Shown here one piece after another: positions 16,047 to 24,208 of a stretch of 45,788 nt of DNA. Positions within the stretch are counted from its first letter, which is position 1. Each line of letters opens with the position of its first letter. The stretch covers positions 1 through 45,788 of the forward strand of contig NZ_SMCO01000024.1 in the NCBI RefSeq assembly GCF_004346685.1. The letters run 5' to 3'. A program made the position numbers and the translations under genes. The notes below the pieces were generated by a model. It was not told the DNA's origin and did no database searches. It saw nothing but the letters and a program-made list of their open reading frames with translations. The stretch is from Sulfurirhabdus autotrophica. Its GTDB lineage: Bacteria > Pseudomonadota > Gammaproteobacteria > Burkholderiales > SMCO01.

Positions 16047-16586
16047 CTTCTTTAATTAAAATACGCTCGATTGAAAACGACCCATTTTCATGGTCTGTTG
16101 TTTTCTCAGGAAATCAGTTACGTCACAGTTTTTAGAAACAATATTGCCCAAACTGCTTAATGACTGAATATACTAAAACCACAGCTTTCAGGTTAAGCAG
16201 TTAGTTTAACAAGTTTAAAAAAACTGACAGATACTCAGAAAAACCGATGATGAAATGACAACTCAAATCATCTTCACACCTTATTAAATGAAATTTTCAC
16301 TTCCCTCAAATCAAGCTTTCCAAAAAGACAAAATCTTCAGCTCTTCAACGCTAAAATCATAAAAAATTAACCAAATAAACACCCTAAATAATAATAAATG
16401 TCGAAAATATTTACATATATAATATTAAATATTTAGAATAAAAACATAATGTTGTATATTTTTAAACATCAAAACTGTAATTTCAAACCCAATACTGTCG
16501 AATTTTTTTACTAATTTACACAAACCCCAACTTTTGACATGCAAAACACCATATATTATCAATCAGTTATATAACTATCACACATA
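16047..16586. other. AT-rich intergenic region
   Basis: About 540 bases with no supported gene. The sequence is very AT-rich and may bind regulators or an activator for the sigma-54 promoter that follows, but no clear motif stands out. Confidence 0.5.
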
Positions 16587-16603
16587 TGGCACAGTTTGTG
16601 CTT
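16587..16603 (+). promoter_or_regulatory. Sigma-54 (RpoN) promoter of the PEP-CTERM gene
   Basis: TGGCACAGTTTGTGCTT fits the -24/-12 consensus TGGCACG-N4-TTGCW with GG and GC at the exact 12 bp spacing. Differences are A for G at position 7 and G for T at position 12. Transcription would start near 16613, 33 bases before the ATG. RpoN control of PEP-CTERM genes through PrsK/PrsR is known in exosortase-bearing bacteria. Confidence 0.75.
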
Positions 16604-16645
16604 AGTGATACATGCAGTACTTTTAATATAATTGGATAAAATATA

Positions 16646-17302
16646 ATGAAGAAATTTTTAGCGTACTTTTTATTTGCCATTTCAACAGGGGCAAATGCCG
16701 GCGTTATTACCACATTTTCGGACAGAACAACATTTGACTCAGCCGTTGGTTCAACCACTTTAGAAAATTTCACCAACACATCTCACTTCCCAATTCCCGG
16801 CGGAAGTTTAAGTTCCACAACTGCTTTTGGCACCCTGGCTGCTGGTAGTATCAAGAGCGGCGTTACTTACACAACACCAACTGGCTCAGGAAATTATTTC
16901 AACATAGATGCTGGCGGTGGATTTAGCGGTGGGTTTCTTGATGGCTTTAATCCTAGCGATCGTGATTTAACAATCACTTACAACCCAATTATTTCAGCAT
17001 TTGGATTTGATACAAATAGCTTAATGCCAAATTTTGACATTACAATTAATTTTTTGTCTGGCCCTAGCTACATCAACAACTTCTCAGGTATCTCTGCCAT
17101 GCAGTTTTTTGGCTTTCAAAGCAATGCAGCCGATATTCAATCAGTGGTCATAAGTGGCAATAACAGCTTCTTTGGTTTTGCTATTGATAACCACTCATTT
17201 GGTGGCAACGCGCGCCCTTCAGCAGTACCAGAGCCTGCAACTTTAGTACTGATGGGATTAGGCTTGGCGATGCTAGCTACACGACGTAAAGCAGCAAAAT
17301 AA
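16646..17302 (+). CDS. PEP-CTERM sorting domain protein
   Basis: A 218-residue secreted protein. It has a 19-residue signal peptide (MKKFLAYFLFAISTGANAG) and a C-terminal sorting signal: VPEPATLVLMGLGLAMLATRRKAAK, given here as VPEP, a hydrophobic segment and RRK. Such proteins are processed by an exosortase (EpsH) and delivered to the surface with exopolysaccharide. The body is Gly/Ser/Asn-rich with beta character (DRDLTITYNPIISAFGFD) and has no cysteines. The exosortase is not in this window. Confidence 0.9.
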   Translation: MKKFLAYFLFAISTGANAGVITTFSDRTTFDSAVGSTTLENFTNTSHFPIPGGSLSSTTAFGTLAAGSIKSGVTYTTPTGSGNYFNIDAGGGFSGGFLDGFNPSDRDLTITYNPIISAFGFDTNSLMPNFDITINFLSGPSYINNFSGISAMQFFGFQSNAADIQSVVISGNNSFFGFAIDNHSFGGNARPSAVPEPATLVLMGLGLAMLATRRKAAK

Positions 17303-17323
17303 GCATAACTAACTCAGTCCATG

Positions 17324-17352
17324 AACCCCGCCCCTTATTGGTGGGGTTTTTT
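17324..17352 (+). terminator. Terminator of the PEP-CTERM gene
   Basis: AACCCCGCC pairs with GGTGGGGTT around a 7-base loop and is followed by a T-run, 22 bases after the stop codon. Confidence 0.85.
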
Positions 17353-17445
17353 ATTTATAGTCAGGGTTCCTATCAATATTAATAGGGCCTTCTGCCAGCA
17401 CTTCCAATAACTAATCACACTACAATTCAGTCGATGCAAATGAAA

Positions 17446-17478
17446 AACGGCCCATTATAAAATGGACCGTTATTTTTT
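17446..17478. terminator. Second hairpin with T-run
   Basis: AACGGCCCATT pairs with AATGGACCGTT with one mismatch, followed by ATTTTTT. A-rich sequence on the other side makes it usable from both strands. It adjoins the proposed left end of the island. Confidence 0.6.
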
Positions 17479-17490
17479 GGCGGGGCGGTG
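17477..17490. repeat. Candidate left end (degenerate att) of island 2
   Basis: TTGGCGGGGCGGTG matches TTGGCGGAGGCGGTG at 36043-36057 (3' end of tRNA-Ser UGA) with a single base missing. The match is short and imperfect, but integrase-type repeats begin 60 bp inside it, as they do in element 1. Confidence 0.5.
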
Positions 17491-17552
17491 TCCTACACAT
17501 TGGAGCCTGTATGCTTCACTATATCTACATTTATAATTATCATTTAATTTAG

Positions 17553-17572
17553 TTACCACGTTTATTACCACG
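17553..17572. promoter_or_regulatory. Putative integrase arm sites, left end of island 2
   Basis: TTACCACG occurs at 17553 and 17565, 12 bp apart. The surrounding 35 bases match the integrase upstream region at about 35902-35936 at roughly 31 positions in the same orientation. Interpreted as arm-type sites. A remnant of a second integrase promoter is the alternative. The remainder of 17573-17639 shows nothing. Confidence 0.6.
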
Positions 17573-17639
17573 GTTTAGGCTTTGATACCCCTGCGCGATC
17601 TTGCCGATAATCACGTTGGGAATATGCACTAAGAAACGA

Positions 17640-18485
17640 CTATGAAACTACGGGAAGTCCGGAGATCGGTTGTAATACCGCTTCAATCCCCTGTAAAGCT
17701 GCAAGCCCATCCATCTTAAAACCCATATAAGTTGCACTATTGCGTTCCGTTTCTTTTGGATTGATACGAACCATAAAGCCATTTTGGTTTTCACTAAACC
17801 TCCGAACAGTAGGAATGCTTTCACCTGCGCCTATTTCGATAATGACAGGGCGATTAATACTGCTAAGCCATACTTTGAGATTCGATTCCTGAGTGTCTGC
17901 TCTATAGCTAAGCCAATCCCTATCGTTAAACATCAGGATATTCGGACGGGCAATTTCTCCGCAATGAGGGCACCGTGGAAAATCAGATGTCAGCAGACAG
18001 TTTTCTTGGTCTATCAGAGGATGAAAATCTTCGGCAGACCAAATATCCGCCATACAGCCATCTTGGCATTGCAAGTGGTGAATTGAACCATGGCATTCAT
18101 GTATTTGTCTGTTGCTGAAACCTGCTTTCTGGAACTGAGCATCCACATTACTGGTAAAAACAAACATGCCCTTGGGCATGGATTCACCGAGACGGAGCAG
18201 GATGGAAAACCCTTCATGGGGAACGGTATCTCGGTAAAGGTTCAAGCGGTGACCATAGAAACCCCAAGCTAACTGTGGATTGCTGCGAAAGGCTGATGGA
18301 TTAGCAATCTCATGAAATTGAATCCCTGCTTTTCCCAGAGCAGGGTATGCTTGCCAGAACCCTTCTGCCCCCCGAAAATCAGGTAAACCGGAATCAACTC
18401 CCATGCCTGCCCCGGCAGTGATGATTAGGCTATCAGCTTGCTCAATCTGATCCGCGCATTGGGCGAACCTATTATCTACAATCAT
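17640..18485 (-). CDS. SIR2-family NAD-dependent protein (sirtuin)
   Basis: A 281-residue SIR2 protein, NAD-dependent deacylase or NADase by family. Visible motifs: GAGMGVDSGLPDFRG (25-39, NAD binding), TSNVDAQFQKAGF (111-123), catalytic His132 in HECHGS, zinc cysteines C140/C144 and C172/C175 (CPHC), and ARPNILMFND (179-188). The zinc module and catalytic His suggest a true deacylase fold, unlike many zinc-free defence SIR2 NADases. The ATG at 18485 (GAG 6 bases upstream) follows the preceding stop by 5 bases. A start at 18557 would overlap that gene and is rejected. It is the last gene of a five-gene minus-strand run in the island. Confidence 0.85.
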   Translation of the reverse strand: MIVDNRFAQCADQIEQADSLIITAGAGMGVDSGLPDFRGAEGFWQAYPALGKAGIQFHEIANPSAFRSNPQLAWGFYGHRLNLYRDTVPHEGFSILLRLGESMPKGMFVFTSNVDAQFQKAGFSNRQIHECHGSIHHLQCQDGCMADIWSAEDFHPLIDQENCLLTSDFPRCPHCGEIARPNILMFNDRDWLSYRADTQESNLKVWLSSINRPVIIEIGAGESIPTVRRFSENQNGFMVRINPKETERNSATYMGFKMDGLAALQGIEAVLQPISGLPVVS

Positions 18486-18490
18486 GTTGC

Positions 18491-19375
18491 TCAAGTTGAC
18501 TTTACCCCAGCTGGTGAAAGCGACACTAGCGTCAATATTGCAAAGGCGTGAGGGCAATTTTTTTCAAGTGTTTCACCTGCAAGATTACACAGATTAGTAC
18601 ATTCGATAACCATCTGGTTATGAAACCATGCCTGTTTTTCTGCAGAAAGCAGACCCAAATGTCCAACCTCGCGCCACTCCTTTGCTACATCCCGGACAGA
18701 AATATCGGGGGTAAACAGTTGGCGCAGGAAAGGATGATGGCCAGAAAACATCTGCCACATACCGGAGGCGCGATCGAAGACATTACCATGCTCCTGATAA
18801 ATTTCAGGATGCGTCACCATGTATGCAACAATTCTTTTGAGCGCAGCCAACATATCATAGGTGTCCCATTCGAGTAATGTTTCCTCTCCCCATATGGTCT
18901 GATGATTCTCATCTTGGGCGGGATGTATACCTGCCATCCACATACCGGCAAGCAGTTTTGTCGTTACAGAATCCGAACTGAGTATGCGTTGCTGCCGCTG
19001 CTTGACATTCATCAGTCGGTGTTCCATGTAATCCAGATAACGCGGTTCGCTTAGAAAAGCCATCATTGCAGTTCGATCTTCCTTGCTCCAGTCCACCGCT
19101 AGCTCATCCCAGCGTGACAAGGTAAAACCTGTTCGCATATAAACCAAGCCAGGCGGTGGCGTAAGACTACCTTCTCCCATTTTAGGATCAATACCTTTAC
19201 CATGCGCGTCTTCTGGTGTAATGAAGTAAGCCACTAGTAACCAGTCCATCATCTTGGAAATACTGTCTATAGGCAGAATTTTGTGGATATTCGCGGCATT
19301 GTCGGAATCATCGAGTAATTCCAAAAGCGGGTAAGGATCAATGGCAACATGACGACCACTGGGTAGTTGTGGCAT
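18491..19375 (-). CDS. Unknown protein linked to SIR2
   Basis: A 294-residue soluble protein with no family I recognise. It is rich in aromatic residues and mostly helical (DSISKMMDWLLVAYFITPEDA; LLAGMWMAGIHPAQDENHQ; CTNLCNLAGETL). The ATG at 19375 is preferred because GGAAAC lies 4 bases upstream. An ATG at 19486 would overlap the preceding gene. It ends 5 bases before the SIR2 start, so the two are almost certainly cotranslated and may act together. Several His, Asp and Glu clusters could be catalytic, but no motif is clear. Confidence 0.65.
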   Translation of the reverse strand: MPQLPSGRHVAIDPYPLLELLDDSDNAANIHKILPIDSISKMMDWLLVAYFITPEDAHGKGIDPKMGEGSLTPPPGLVYMRTGFTLSRWDELAVDWSKEDRTAMMAFLSEPRYLDYMEHRLMNVKQRQQRILSSDSVTTKLLAGMWMAGIHPAQDENHQTIWGEETLLEWDTYDMLAALKRIVAYMVTHPEIYQEHGNVFDRASGMWQMFSGHHPFLRQLFTPDISVRDVAKEWREVGHLGLLSAEKQAWFHNQMVIECTNLCNLAGETLEKNCPHAFAILTLVSLSPAGVKST

Positions 19376-19460
19376 GAAAGTTTCCTTAATTATGGGCAAT
19401 GGCTTGAGTGGTAAAAGCTCGTATTGTTCCAATGTTTGAATTTTGCCAGGCAGTGAGGTG

Positions 19461-19841
19461 CTACCCCTCGTTTCCGGCAGAGCCATCGTAAAGGATGGCG
19501 CCTGTTTTCTTTCCGACCAGTATCACACGGCTACTTCGCACCGCAAGCACATCATGATGATCGTTCCAGGGGGCATAAATATACCAGCAGGGTTCGGATG
19601 GTCTGTTATAAATGCGACAGTTGCTCGGTTGCGTGCCATAGCAGATTAACGGGACATTCCTAACTTTGTTCGTAATTATTTGTGAAGCGAGTCGCAAAGC
19701 CTTGTTCTGTGATACGGGCATGCGCATGCGAACCAGTAATTGCCGTAGCCAATCCCTTATTGCTTTTATTGCTAGGTTAATTTCACGCATATCAACATAG
19801 TCCGAATTTCCAAGAGCAATTTTTCCGGTATAGGAAGTCAC
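19461..19841 (-). CDS. Unknown protein, YrhB/Imm35-like C-terminus
   Basis: Up to 126 residues from the GTG at 19841, or 109 from the ATG at 19790; neither has a clear ribosome site. The N-terminal half is a basic helix region (INLAIKAIRDWLRQLLVRM). The C-terminal half (CWYIYAPWNDHHDVLAVRSS then VILVGKKTGAILYDGSAGNEG) has the W-aromatic, hydrophobic, K-x-TG-x pattern of small immunity-type YrhB/Imm35 domains. This is a weak resemblance. It sits between the XRE pair and the SIR2-linked gene on the same strand. Confidence 0.55.
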   Translation of the reverse strand: MTSYTGKIALGNSDYVDMREINLAIKAIRDWLRQLLVRMRMPVSQNKALRLASQIITNKVRNVPLICYGTQPSNCRIYNRPSEPCWYIYAPWNDHHDVLAVRSSRVILVGKKTGAILYDGSAGNEG

Positions 19842-19901
19842 GATAATTTGTGATGCGGGGTATGATTAATTTTTTTCTGGCTGGGCTTTAGCGGATATTG
19901 C

Positions 19902-20126
19902 TTAGGCTGTCGTTCGCAGTCTGACGGAGAAATTTGCGACACCCAGCTTGAACAAAAGTTTGGCTGTCGCATCCAGGGTTTTAAATTCCCGCGTTTCTTT
20001 TTTACCCGTTTCCAGCGGCTTGCCATCCGCCACAATCATGTAACCTTGCGACATCACCGCATAATGCACTTGTATCTGTTTAATGGCGTGCGCATCCAGC
20101 AACAGTTTTATTTCCCGCTCGGTCAT
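19902..20126 (-). CDS. Small ParC-like protein cotranslated with XRE
   Basis: A 74-residue protein (start MTEREIKLLLDAHAIKQ) whose opening resembles small plasmid partition-associated (ParC-type) proteins; the resemblance is weak. Its ATG overlaps the TGA of the XRE gene as ATGA, showing translational coupling. The longer frame to 20222 is only a shadow of the XRE gene. It carries a conserved-looking pattern (ADGKPLETGKKETREFKTLDATAKLLFKLG, shown in parts: ADGKPL and TLDATAKLL). Confidence 0.6.
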   Translation of the reverse strand: MTEREIKLLLDAHAIKQIQVHYAVMSQGYMIVADGKPLETGKKETREFKTLDATAKLLFKLGVANFSVRLRTTA

Positions 20127-20371
20127 GATGCTTCCTTGTCTGTATGACTCTGAACACCAAAAAGATCTCCTTGATCCACTACCACAAGTAGATCTCCCGG
20201 CTTCACTTGAAGAAAGTCGCATAGCTTGGATAGTACTTCACGGTCAAAGCTGTTTACTTTGTCATTGTAATAACGGTCCAGCGTAGCGCGAGCGACACCT
20301 GTCCCACGACAAACATCAGAAACTTTGAGGCGCTTAGCACCTAAAATAGTGGAAAGACGACAACTAATCAT
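20123..20371 (-). CDS. XRE/Cro-family repressor leading the SIR2 operon
   Basis: An 82-residue HTH protein of the small XRE type: ILGAKRLKVSDVCRGTGVARATLDRYYNDK (about 9-38) is the HTH, followed by LSKLCDFLQVKPGDLLVV, the usual end of such domains. It is the first gene of the minus-strand set ending in SIR2. A perfect 22 bp palindrome lies 15 bases before its start, a likely self-operator. This arrangement is typical of phage-like and toxin-antitoxin style control. Confidence 0.85.
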   Translation of the reverse strand: MISCRLSTILGAKRLKVSDVCRGTGVARATLDRYYNDKVNSFDREVLSKLCDFLQVKPGDLLVVVDQGDLFGVQSHTDKEAS

Positions 20372-20385
20372 ATTTTTCTAGTAAT

Positions 20386-20407
20386 TATTAATCGATATCG
20401 ATTAATA
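20386..20407. promoter_or_regulatory. Palindromic operator between XRE and 20489 genes
   Basis: A perfect 22 bp palindrome with half-site TATTAATCGAT. It lies 15 bases upstream of the XRE start and 81 bases from the divergent gene. It is probably the XRE binding site and could control both directions. Confidence 0.7.
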
Positions 20408-20488
20408 TATGATAACTAAAGTAGAATGTCTAGTGTAGGATTTATGAATTTTATTAACTAATAATCCTAACCATGCTCGGAGAAAGTC

Positions 20489-20848
20489 ATGAAACGCGTT
20501 TTGCTTTGCATTGTTTTGACATCATCACCAATCACTTTTGCTGATTACTATGTTATTGGGCAAATTACTGGGCCAGTTTGCAGAGGTATAGGAATAGAAC
20601 TTTGTGAAACACATAATGTTGATGCGGTAGAAGGAAAAGATGGGAAGTTGTTTGCTGTTAATAATCGATTTAATAAAGTTGATGAATACCGGAATGGTAA
20701 GTGTTGGATAAAAACAAAAGTGAAGAGCTTTGGTTTATTTAACTTTGCTGCAAATGCCGCCGTTGCTCACCAATTTTATGAAAAACAGGGTGGTGAATTA
20801 AAGAAAATAGACGTTGATAGCATTTCATTTAAATGCGTAGAACGTTAG
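20489..20848 (+). CDS. Small secreted cysteine-containing protein
   Basis: A 119-residue protein with an 18-residue signal peptide (MKRVLLCIVLTSSPITFA) and four further cysteines (VCRGIGIELCE, GKCWIK, FKCVER), suggesting disulfide bonds in the periplasm. GGAGAA lies 7 bases before the ATG. It is divergent from the XRE gene. No family is recognised. Confidence 0.65.
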   Translation: MKRVLLCIVLTSSPITFADYYVIGQITGPVCRGIGIELCETHNVDAVEGKDGKLFAVNNRFNKVDEYRNGKCWIKTKVKSFGLFNFAANAAVAHQFYEKQGGELKKIDVDSISFKCVER

Positions 20849-20882
20849 TAATTTTTTTCATGATTAAATTAGAAATCCTGGA

Positions 20883-21650
20883 TTAGGATTCTTCACATAT
20901 GCACGCCAAAGACATTCCACGGCCATCAATTCCCAAATATCCGTTCGATATGTCTATAAATACAGACTCTGTCGACAACCTTTTGGGAAGCCCGATGAGA
21001 TTTTTTTTGTCCACGTAATAGTTGCTATCCCAAGCTTTCCCAGTCCCAGGAAAGGCGAGTCGCGTATCAAGAAATTTGATGCAAAATATTTCGCCATCAA
21101 ATTCAAAGCTAGCTTGCTCGCAGTCATTCGCATTTTTAATCAAAGTACTCAGTTTTTTCAATGCGACACGCAACCAATCACGATCTACAACGCACTGCGG
21201 CCGCGCATCATGTTCCTTCCTGCTTTGCACCCATGGTAAGTGATCTTCAAACTTTCGCCCTAGGTCCAGCCATTCTGTTGGTTTCATTGGTACAAAATCC
21301 TCACCAACTGAATAAGCTAAAAGTGCCATACCCTCTTCATAAGAATTTACATACGTATGCAACTCACTTTGGACCATACCAATGCTTCTATTATCAGACA
21401 ATACGCCTGTCAATAAAATGCAGGGTTGTAGGTACTTAGTCATTACTTGAGCAGCATATAGCTTTGCATTCCCAAAGTCGAAATAGTAGCCAGGTAATTC
21501 ATCAGTCATTACATTCCAATCTTCTTGGAACCCTAACTTGATAAGTAAGTCTCGAGTTTTCACTTCTTCTCCTGGGGGCCTAATTATTTTAAGTGTGTAT
21601 GGTCTACTGATATATAGCAACAGTTGAAACCTTATTGCAATGTTACTCAT
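20883..21650 (-). CDS. Hypothetical protein, 255 residues
   Basis: A soluble protein of unknown function with no signal peptide. It appears to have two parts: residues 1-120 (beta-rich) and 130-255 (DWLRVALKKLSTLIKNANDCEQASFEFDGEIFCIKF, quoted in part: LRVALKKLSTLI), ending VFIDISNGYLGIDGRGMS. No good ribosome site precedes the ATG. It is convergent with the small secreted gene and divergent from hsdR. Being beside a restriction system, a defence accessory role is possible but not shown. Confidence 0.6.
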   Translation of the reverse strand: MSNIAIRFQLLLYISRPYTLKIIRPPGEEVKTRDLLIKLGFQEDWNVMTDELPGYYFDFGNAKLYAAQVMTKYLQPCILLTGVLSDNRSIGMVQSELHTYVNSYEEGMALLAYSVGEDFVPMKPTEWLDLGRKFEDHLPWVQSRKEHDARPQCVVDRDWLRVALKKLSTLIKNANDCEQASFEFDGEIFCIKFLDTRLAFPGTGKAWDSNYYVDKKNLIGLPKRLSTESVFIDISNGYLGIDGRGMSLACICEES

Positions 21651-21795
21651 TGGTAGTCATGGCCATCCCTTTCTAAAATCAAAATTGGTCCAAAATGGCT
21701 ATATACCCTATCCGTTTAGCATCAAATCTGATATAACTTCCAACCTATATATAAAAAGCCGATCGAACGGATATATACAAGGATAGTCCTGCCTC

Positions 21796-24177
21796 ATGGC
21801 TGACAAGAAAAGCCTCTCCGAACGCGACATCTGTACCAAGTACATCACACCAGCCATCATCAGTGCTGGATGGGATCTGCACAGCCAGATCCGTGAGGAA
21901 GTCAGTTTTACCAAAGGGCGCATCATCGTGCGTGGCAAGCTGCATACCCGTGGTGAACAGAAGCGCGCCGATTACATTCTGTACTACAAGTCGAATATCC
22001 CGTTGGCTGTTATAGAAGCCAAGGAAAACGGCTACAGCGTGGGTTCTGGAATGCAACAGGCGCTGAATTATGCCGAAACTCTCGGTGTGCCGTTTGTTTT
22101 TAGCTCTAATGGCGATGCATTCCTGATGCATGATCGTACCGGGCTAGCCGATAAGACTGAGCAGGAGTTGGCATTAGCCGATTTCCCTTCACCCGCAGAA
22201 CTCTGGCAACGCTATTGCCAGTGGAAGGGGTTAGAAACAGCTGATGCTCTTCACACGGTAGAAATGTCGTACTACGACGATGGTACAGATCGTTCCCCTC
22301 GCTATTACCAATCCATTGCCATCAACAATACGGTGGAAGCAGTGGCGAAAGGTCAGAAGCGTATTCTGCTGGTCATGGCCACCGGCACAGGTAAGACCTA
22401 CACCGCATTCCAGATCATCTGGCGGCTGTGGAAGTCTGGCACCAAGAAACGCATTCTGTTTCTGGCCGACCGTAATATTCTGGTAGATCAAACAAAGAAT
22501 AACGATTTCAAACCATTTGGCGCGGCGATGACTAAGATCAGCAAACGCCAGATCGACAAGAGCTATGAGATTTACCTGTCCTTGTATCAGGCTGTTACCG
22601 GAAGCGAAGAAGAACAAAACATCTACAAACAGTTCTCACCGGATTTCTTTGATCTGATTGTGATCGACGAATGCCATCGTGGCAGTGCAGCGGAAGATTC
22701 CGCATGGCGCGAGATTCTGGCTTATTTTTCCTCAGCCACGCATGTAGGTTTAACCGCTACGCCGAAAGAAACCAAGGATGTTTCAAGTATTTATTACTTT
22801 GGTGATCCAGTTTACAGCTACACGCTAAAGCAGGGCATTGAAGACGGCTTCTTAGCACCATACAAAGTCGTGCGTATCGACATCGACAAAGACGTACAAG
22901 GCTGGCGCCCAAGCAAAGGCCAGACAGACAAAAATGGTCAGTTAATTGAAGACCGTATTTTCAACCAGATTGATATGGATCGCACATTGGTTCTGGAAAA
23001 GCGCACCGAGCTGGTCGCCCAAAAAATCACCGAGTTTCTGGTGGCAACAGACCCATACGCCAAGACCATCGTATTCTGTGATGACATTGACCACGCCGAG
23101 CGCATGCGCCAAGCCTTGGTCAACCTGAACCCTGAACAAGTAAAGAAAAACCGCAAATACGTGATGCGTATTACCGGCGATGAAAACGAAGGTAAAGCCG
23201 AGCTGGATAACTTCATCAACCCGGAAGAACGTTACCCGGTGATCGCTACCACCTCCAAGCTGATGACCACAGGCGTAGATGCGCAAACTTGCAAGTTAAT
23301 AGTGCTGGATCAACACATCAAGTCGATGACCGAATTCAAGCAGATTATCGGGCGCGGCACCCGGATTAACGAAGATTACGGCAAGTATTGGTTCACCATT
23401 ATGGATTTTAAAAAGGCGACAGAGCTCTTTGCTGATCCAGCCTTCGATGGTGAGCCAGTGATGATTTATGAGCCAAAAGGTGATGAATCGCCAGTGCCGC
23501 CAGATGATGAACCCGAAATCAATCTTGATGAAAATGGCAATCCCATTCCGCTGGATGCTGGCGATAACGATGTACCAACAGATGGTCCAGATGAAGGCGG
23601 GGACGAACCTGGCACCGGACGTTTAAAATATGTACTCAGCGATGTGACGGTGTATGTGGTAGCCGAGCGCGTGCAGTATTACGGGCCGGACGGCAAACTG
23701 ATTACCGAATCCCTCAAGGACTACACCCGCAAGACCGTGCGCAAGGATTATTCTTCACTTGATGAATTCCTGCGTAGTTGGAGCAAAGCCGACCGTAAGG
23801 CAGTCATCCTGCAAGAACTGGAAGCACACGGCGTATTGCTGGAGCCGCTGGCCGATGAAGTAGGTAAGGATTTCGACGCGTTTGACCTCATCTGTCACGT
23901 CGCTTTTGACCAACCACCGCTGACTCGCCGTGAACGCGCAGAGAATGTGAAAAAGCGTAACTACTTTGCCAAATATGGTGAACAAGCACGCAAGGTGCTG
24001 GAAAGCCTGCTGGAAAAATACGCTGATACTGGCATTGAAAACATCGAGGACATCAAAATCCTCACGCTCGATCCGTTTAAAGATATGGGTACGGCCAGTG
24101 AATTAGTGTCAGCCTTTGGTGGCAAACCCGCCTACATCGCTGCATTGCATGAATTAGAACAAAATCTTTACGTGTGA
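21796..24177 (+). CDS. hsdR: Type I restriction enzyme R subunit
   Basis: A 793-residue DNA translocase and nuclease subunit. An N-terminal PD-(D/E)XK nuclease is seen at D59 and E74-A-K76 (AVIEAKEN). The SF2 helicase part has ATGTGKT (195-201), DECH (291-294), TATP (320-323) and GRGTRINED. An acidic linker (about 555-600) precedes the C-terminal EcoEI-R-type domain. Length fits the type IB (EcoAI/EcoEI) family, and is shorter than EcoKI. Gene order hsdR-hsdM-hsdS follows. All motifs are intact, so the enzyme is probably active. Confidence 0.95.
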   Translation: MADKKSLSERDICTKYITPAIISAGWDLHSQIREEVSFTKGRIIVRGKLHTRGEQKRADYILYYKSNIPLAVIEAKENGYSVGSGMQQALNYAETLGVPFVFSSNGDAFLMHDRTGLADKTEQELALADFPSPAELWQRYCQWKGLETADALHTVEMSYYDDGTDRSPRYYQSIAINNTVEAVAKGQKRILLVMATGTGKTYTAFQIIWRLWKSGTKKRILFLADRNILVDQTKNNDFKPFGAAMTKISKRQIDKSYEIYLSLYQAVTGSEEEQNIYKQFSPDFFDLIVIDECHRGSAAEDSAWREILAYFSSATHVGLTATPKETKDVSSIYYFGDPVYSYTLKQGIEDGFLAPYKVVRIDIDKDVQGWRPSKGQTDKNGQLIEDRIFNQIDMDRTLVLEKRTELVAQKITEFLVATDPYAKTIVFCDDIDHAERMRQALVNLNPEQVKKNRKYVMRITGDENEGKAELDNFINPEERYPVIATTSKLMTTGVDAQTCKLIVLDQHIKSMTEFKQIIGRGTRINEDYGKYWFTIMDFKKATELFADPAFDGEPVMIYEPKGDESPVPPDDEPEINLDENGNPIPLDAGDNDVPTDGPDEGGDEPGTGRLKYVLSDVTVYVVAERVQYYGPDGKLITESLKDYTRKTVRKDYSSLDEFLRSWSKADRKAVILQELEAHGVLLEPLADEVGKDFDAFDLICHVAFDQPPLTRRERAENVKKRNYFAKYGEQARKVLESLLEKYADTGIENIEDIKILTLDPFKDMGTASELVSAFGGKPAYIAALHELEQNLYV

Positions 24178-24208
24178 TTTTAACCTTTAACAATAAGTAG
24201 CCCTATTT

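Noticed and set aside
17478..17510. Possible 5S rRNA 3' end remnant (GGTGTCCTAC resembles the reverse of a 5S end)
   Set aside because: Only about 10 bases match and the flanks do not. The att reading is better supported by the nearby arm repeats.
17551..17583. Remnant of a second integrase gene, from similarity to the integrase upstream region
   Set aside because: No integrase coding remnant follows. The position 60 bp inside the left core matches the layout of element 1, so arm sites explain it better.
21709..21773. Inverted repeat TATCCGTT/AACGGATA upstream of hsdR
   Set aside because: Arms are 8 bp and about 50 bp apart, so chance is likely. Not listed as an operator.
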